Origin: an uncultured Spirochaetaceae bacterium
GTDB lineage: Bacteria > Spirochaetota > Spirochaetia > Sphaerochaetales > Sphaerochaetaceae
Length of the DNA stretch: 64,000 nucleotides
Direction of reading: 5' to 3'
Assembly (NCBI GenBank): GCA_944392965.1
Contig: CALXYM010000001.1
Location: forward strand, 1 to 64,000
The position numbers and the translations under genes are program-made. The notes below the pieces were generated by a model that searched no databases, was not told the origin of the DNA, and saw only the letters and a list, made by a program, of their open reading frames with translations. Each line of letters starts with the position of its first letter. Position 1 is the stretch's first letter. Below are positions 60,815 through 64,000 of the stretch, in pieces.

Positions 60815-62440
60815 ATGATGTGCTATAATATGAGCATGGCGGAGATGCTGAGAAGGATAGCGATAGATACGAGTTCGCTGAGAGATATTGTTGAGACGGA
60901 ACGTATCTATGTGGATAAAACCAGATATCTTTTAGATATGATAAGGATGGGGAAGTATTTCTTCCTCTCCCGACCGAGGAGATTCGGGAAGAGCCTTATG
61001 GTTGATACCCTTGCGAACATCTTCTCAGGTAACAAGGAACTATTCAAGGATACTTACATCTATGACAAGTGCTCTTTTGAGAGTTATCCGGTGGTAAGGC
61101 TCAACATGAACATGGTCTCTACTTTGAGCGAAGAGGCATTACTTTACACTATGAAGAACAGTCTCCTTCTTCCGATAGCAAAAACGTATGGTGTAGAGTC
61201 TTCATTTCCTACGGATGCTCCATTTCCATCCGCATGGCTGAGCTATCTGATTACAGCTCTTTCTGAGAAATATGGAAAACAGGTCGTGGTCCTTGTTGAT
61301 GAGTATGATTATCCGCTGTTGGATTCTGTAGATGGGGAGCTTTATGGAAAGATGAAGATCCAGATGAATGACTTCTACAGTGTTTTGAAACCGATGGAGA
61401 ATGATATACGGTTCTGCTTCCTTACAGGGATAACAAGGTTCCCTCATGTTTCAATATTCTCAAAACTTAACAACCTGATAGACATAACGAATAGTCCCAG
61501 ATATGCCTCGATCTGCGGCTACACCGATGAGGAATTGGATAAATACTTCGGCCCATACATGGAGAAATACTTTGAAGATAAGGGGATCATGAAGGATGAA
61601 GAAAGGAAAACATTCCGCTCCCAGATAAAAGATTACTATGACGGTTACCGTTTCAGTGCAGAAAGTGAAGAGACGCTTTATAACCCCGTATCGATAGGCA
61701 AGTTCTTCATGGACGGCTGCTATTTCGAGAACTACTGGATAAGCACTGGAGCTCAGAGTTTAGTTGATAAGATAGTGTCTGATCACCCAGAATTTTTTAG
61801 AGAAGGGGTGGAGTTTTCAATATCCCCGGAAATGATGAAAATGTTCAAGGTGGAGGATATTTTCTCATCTTTCTCTGATGCAGAGGCAACATACTCATAT
61901 CTTCTGCAATCTGGTTATCTTACGATAAGGGATTACAGGAACGGCAGGTATGTACTTGATTATCCGAACATGGAAGTCAGGGAGACGATGAATGCGAAGG
62001 TTCTGAGAACATATGGGTTAAGAGTAGATTCCTCCAGCCTCGCATATCTGAGAACATCCATTTTAAGAGAGGATACGGAGAATATGGTATCCATATTCCA
62101 TGATGCGTTCGTGAACATCCCGTACGACATGTTCATAGAGAAGGAGAACAACTATCAGATAGCGTTCTACGCTGTACTGATGTTTCTGGGGTTTGAGAAG
62201 GTAGAAGCCGAAGAGCGGACGAACATAGGGAGGATGGATATAGCTGTAACCGTGAGGAAAGGTCTGATATACATAATCGAGCTGAAGCTGGATGATAGTG
62301 CGGATAAGGCGCTTAGGCAGATAAAGGAAAAGAAATATTACGAGAAATATAAAAAAGAAGGGAACAAGATACATCTTCTAGGAATAAACTTCTCCTCAAA
62401 GGAGAGGAACATTACCGAGTGGAAAGAAGATGTCATATAA
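60815..62440 (+). CDS. AAA-ATPase-like protein with PD-(D/E)XK nuclease domain
   Basis: 541 residues from the ATG at 60815 (GGAGG 7 bases ahead). The AAA-ATPase-like (PF09820-type) part opens with YVDKTRYLLDMIRMGKYFFL and Walker A FLSRPRRFGKSLMVD, with Walker B VVLVDEYDYPLLDS. A PD-(D/E)XK-like domain ends the protein (GRMDIAVTVRKGLIYIIELK: D...ELK). Common in gut bacteria, function unknown, sometimes proposed to act in DNA mobility or defence. It stands alone. Confidence 0.9.
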   Translation: MMCYNMSMAEMLRRIAIDTSSLRDIVETERIYVDKTRYLLDMIRMGKYFFLSRPRRFGKSLMVDTLANIFSGNKELFKDTYIYDKCSFESYPVVRLNMNMVSTLSEEALLYTMKNSLLLPIAKTYGVESSFPTDAPFPSAWLSYLITALSEKYGKQVVVLVDEYDYPLLDSVDGELYGKMKIQMNDFYSVLKPMENDIRFCFLTGITRFPHVSIFSKLNNLIDITNSPRYASICGYTDEELDKYFGPYMEKYFEDKGIMKDEERKTFRSQIKDYYDGYRFSAESEETLYNPVSIGKFFMDGCYFENYWISTGAQSLVDKIVSDHPEFFREGVEFSISPEMMKMFKVEDIFSSFSDAEATYSYLLQSGYLTIRDYRNGRYVLDYPNMEVRETMNAKVLRTYGLRVDSSSLAYLRTSILREDTENMVSIFHDAFVNIPYDMFIEKENNYQIAFYAVLMFLGFEKVEAEERTNIGRMDIAVTVRKGLIYIIELKLDDSADKALRQIKEKKYYEKYKKEGNKIHLLGINFSSKERNITEWKEDVI

Positions 62441-62441
62441 A

Positions 62442-62463
62442 ATGCGGCTATTTCTGACCGCAT
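62442..62463 (-). terminator. Terminator between the AAA gene and aldo/keto reductase
   Basis: Stem ATGCGG/CCGCAT with a 10-base loop. On the minus strand followed by TTTTATAT. It may act on both convergent genes. Confidence 0.6.
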
Positions 62464-62469
62464 CTGATC

Positions 62470-63315
62470 TTATTTCTGTTCATCAACAGGGGGAACCCTT
62501 TCCGCATATTTCTTAAGCATCTCGGGAGTACTTGTATAGTATCTTTTCTGTTTATCCATTGCAGAGATTCTCTTCATCTCGTCATCTGTGAGGGAGAAAT
62601 CAAAGAGATCAAAATTAGCCTTTATATGCTCAGGGTTCTTTGATCCCGGGATTACGATGTTCCCATCCTGAATATGCCAGCGGAGGATTATCTGGGCATT
62701 CGATTTCCCGTATTTCTTCCCAAGTTCTGAGAAGAGGGGTTCCTCTATCAGGGCCTTATCTCCATGTCCGAGTGGATACCAAGCCTGAATCACAATACCT
62801 TCCTTACTGAGGAATTTCTTCAACTCCTTTTCCTGTGAATAGGGATGGACCTCCGTCTGCAGAACCGCAGGCTTCACTTCACAGATGGAAAGTATCTCTT
62901 TTATACCGTCTTCCGTGAAATTTGAAAGGCCTATCGCCCTTACTTTTCCCTCTTTGTAGGCTTTTTCCATCTGGCGGTATCCCGCGATATAGTTTCCTGC
63001 CGGCTGGTGTATCAGAAGCAGGTCTATGTACTCTGTATCCAGCCTCTTAAGGGTTTTCTCAACTGCATCCTCGTCCTCATAGAATGAGGGCCAGAGCTTT
63101 GTCTCAAGAAAGATGTCCTCTCTCTTAACCCCAGATTTTCTCATGGCTCTGCCGACTGCCTTCTCATTCATATAGGCGTTTGCGGTATCGATAAGCCTGT
63201 AGCCGTTTTGAAGTGCGCTTAATACCGATGCTTCTGCCTCATCCGGGGTAAGAAGGAATGTTCCGATTCCTGCCATCGGCATCTTCACCCCATTATTTAA
63301 AACTGCATATTCCAT
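62470..63315 (-). CDS. Aldo/keto reductase
   Basis: 281 residues from the ATG at 63315 (AAAGGAG ahead). TIM barrel: MPMAGIGTFLLTPDEAEASV, then LIDTANAYMNEKAVGRAMRK (catalytic Asp and Tyr), ETKLWPSFYEDEDA (catalytic Lys), DLLLIHQPAGNY (His) and VIPGSKNPEHIKAN (NADPH). Reduces aldehydes and ketones. A longer frame to 63375 adds 20 residues not expected. Divergent from the zinc alcohol dehydrogenase. Confidence 0.94.
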   Translation of the reverse strand: MEYAVLNNGVKMPMAGIGTFLLTPDEAEASVLSALQNGYRLIDTANAYMNEKAVGRAMRKSGVKREDIFLETKLWPSFYEDEDAVEKTLKRLDTEYIDLLLIHQPAGNYIAGYRQMEKAYKEGKVRAIGLSNFTEDGIKEILSICEVKPAVLQTEVHPYSQEKELKKFLSKEGIVIQAWYPLGHGDKALIEEPLFSELGKKYGKSNAQIILRWHIQDGNIVIPGSKNPEHIKANFDLFDFSLTDDEMKRISAMDKQKRYYTSTPEMLKKYAERVPPVDEQK

Positions 63316-63473
63316 TATATTTTCTCCTTTCATAATAGAAATATAAGGATGATTTTCCTCTGGGAGAAGTTTCAATTAGTTCCTCTGTTATAACAATAAG
63401 TTTTAAGAAAGGAAAAAAGAAAAGGGTATCGTTTTTAGCACTTGATGATATAATCATCTTCAAAGGAGGATAA

Positions 63474-63515
63474 ATGAAGAGGATAAATGAAAGGTACGTT
63501 CTTCCTAGGCTCTGA
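63474..63515 (+). other. 13-codon leader ORF overlapping the alcohol dehydrogenase start
   Basis: The ATG at 63474 has the better ribosome site (AAAGGAGG), but its frame encodes only MKRINERYVLPRL before TGA at 63513. The dehydrogenase ATG lies 13 bases on, inside a near-duplicate of the first start region (GAGGATAAATGAA repeated). It could be a regulatory leader or an accidental duplication. Confidence 0.4.
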
Positions 63516-64000
63516 TAGCCCGAAAAAATTTGAAGTGCGGGAAATGAGGGATTTAGGTGCTTCTTTAGGCCCTCATGAGGTGTTAGTCAAGAATATGGCA
63601 GCAGGAATATGTGGAACTGATATCCACATCTATTTGGGAGAAAAAGGGTCTGCGGAAGTAACACCTCCTGTTGTCCTTGGACATGAATACTCGGGAATAG
63701 TTGAGAAGGTCGGTGCGGAAGTTGCTGTAGTGAAGGTAGGCGATCATGTGACGGTTGATCCCAACATTTACTGTGGACGGTGCATACCCTGCAGGATGGG
63801 ACATAAGCAGAACTGCGAGAACCTTTTTGCATTGGGAGTGAATGTCAACGGAGGGTTTGCTGAGTATTCCATATGTCCCGATACACAGTGTTTCAAACTT
63901 AATGCCGACATTCCTTTTGATTATGGGGCGATGGCAGAACCGCTTTCATGTATACTCCATGGAGTCGATCTTGCCGGTATAAGGAGTGGGGAAAGCGTGC
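63487..64000 (+). CDS. Zinc-dependent alcohol dehydrogenase, cut by window end
   Basis: 171 codons seen, frame open to the edge. Medium-chain dehydrogenase: catalytic zinc Cys in AAGICGTDIHIY, His in VVLGHEYSGIVEKVG, and the structural zinc cysteines CGRCIPCRMGHKQNC. FDYGAMAEPLSCILHGVDLA matches the sorbitol/threonine/2,3-butanediol branch. Start at 63487 follows GAGG; see the leader ORF. C-terminal Rossmann half lies outside. Confidence 0.9.
   Translation, partial: MKGTFFLGSDSPKKFEVREMRDLGASLGPHEVLVKNMAAGICGTDIHIYLGEKGSAEVTPPVVLGHEYSGIVEKVGAEVAVVKVGDHVTVDPNIYCGRCIPCRMGHKQNCENLFALGVNVNGGFAEYSICPDTQCFKLNADIPFDYGAMAEPLSCILHGVDLAGIRSGESV

Noticed and set aside
1-64000. CRISPR array
   Set aside because: The only short regular repeat (31209-31270) has no spacers and no nearby cas genes.
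1-64000. tRNA or rRNA genes
   Set aside because: I found no cloverleaf with the conserved GGTTC-type arm or rRNA-like text while reading both strands.

Overview
The window looks like a stretch of chromosome from a host-associated, diderm, anaerobic-type bacterium. A spirochaete of the Sphaerochaetaceae/Spirochaetales type is the best guess, and this is inference. The arguments are: a secreted beta-barrel-like protein ending in Phe (an outer membrane); sigma-54-driven phage-shock operons; Fe-S flavoproteins, ferredoxin-nitroreductases and iron-type alcohol dehydrogenase (anaerobic redox life); strong AGGAGG-type ribosome binding sites; tightly overlapping operons (ATGA, TGATG, TAATG junctions); and several orphan AAA ATPases of the kind common in gut bacteria. 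TGA is used as an ordinary stop, so the code is standard.

Layout. 0.1-4.5 kb: carAB (carbamoyl phosphate synthesis) behind a palindrome-rich divergent region. 4.6-10 kb: an Fe-S flavoprotein, a ferredoxin-nitroreductase interrupted by an in-frame UGA, an NhaC antiporter whose start abuts a decapitated HxlR gene, an orphan ATPase, and bcp with a broken partial copy. 10-15.1 kb: a minus-strand operon of flavoprotein, iron alcohol dehydrogenase and three exported proteins (carboxylesterase, alpha/beta hydrolase, exported flavodoxin). 15.2-17 kb: a broken aldo/keto reductase, a 12-G run and a LysR regulator. 17-21.6 kb: a phage-shock locus, pspA-pspB-like-pspC-DUF4097-like, divergent from pspF, then a second pspA with a 59-codon pspC. 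Both pspA genes have near-perfect sigma-54 promoters. 21.7-31.2 kb: housekeeping genes (rsmI, a TrmH methyltransferase, a Lon-like protease, a Nif3-type protein, lspA, an acetyltransferase, an M18 aminopeptidase) and two envelope proteins. 31.2-48.1 kb: orphan ATPases, metK, threonine dehydratase, HAD and TetR proteins, a J-domain/DUF5685/zinc-ribbon trio, an HxlR-PNPOx/ferredoxin pair, a calcium-type P-ATPase and ftsH.

48.2-57.5 kb is an accessory region. A seven-gene, visibly AT-rich minus-strand operon, plus two tiny genes I read by eye, lies between two direct-oriented remnants of the same transposase (IS1634-type, by recall), with a decayed TnpB just beyond. It encodes a Sel1 protein, two radical SAM enzymes (one with a PqqD-like N-terminus and a SPASM-like C-terminus), a glycosyltransferase-like protein, a CMP-sugar-type cytidylyltransferase, a GNAT enzyme, a methyltransferase, and 43- and 26-residue peptides. 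This looks like a peptide- or metabolite-modifying cluster with a sugar branch, possibly an undescribed RiPP-like system, and is the best candidate for novelty here.

57.7-64 kb: a MATE efflux pump, glycogen synthase, an AAA-ATPase/PD-(D/E)XK protein, an aldo/keto reductase, and the start of a zinc alcohol dehydrogenase cut by the window edge. I saw no rRNA, tRNA or CRISPR array.
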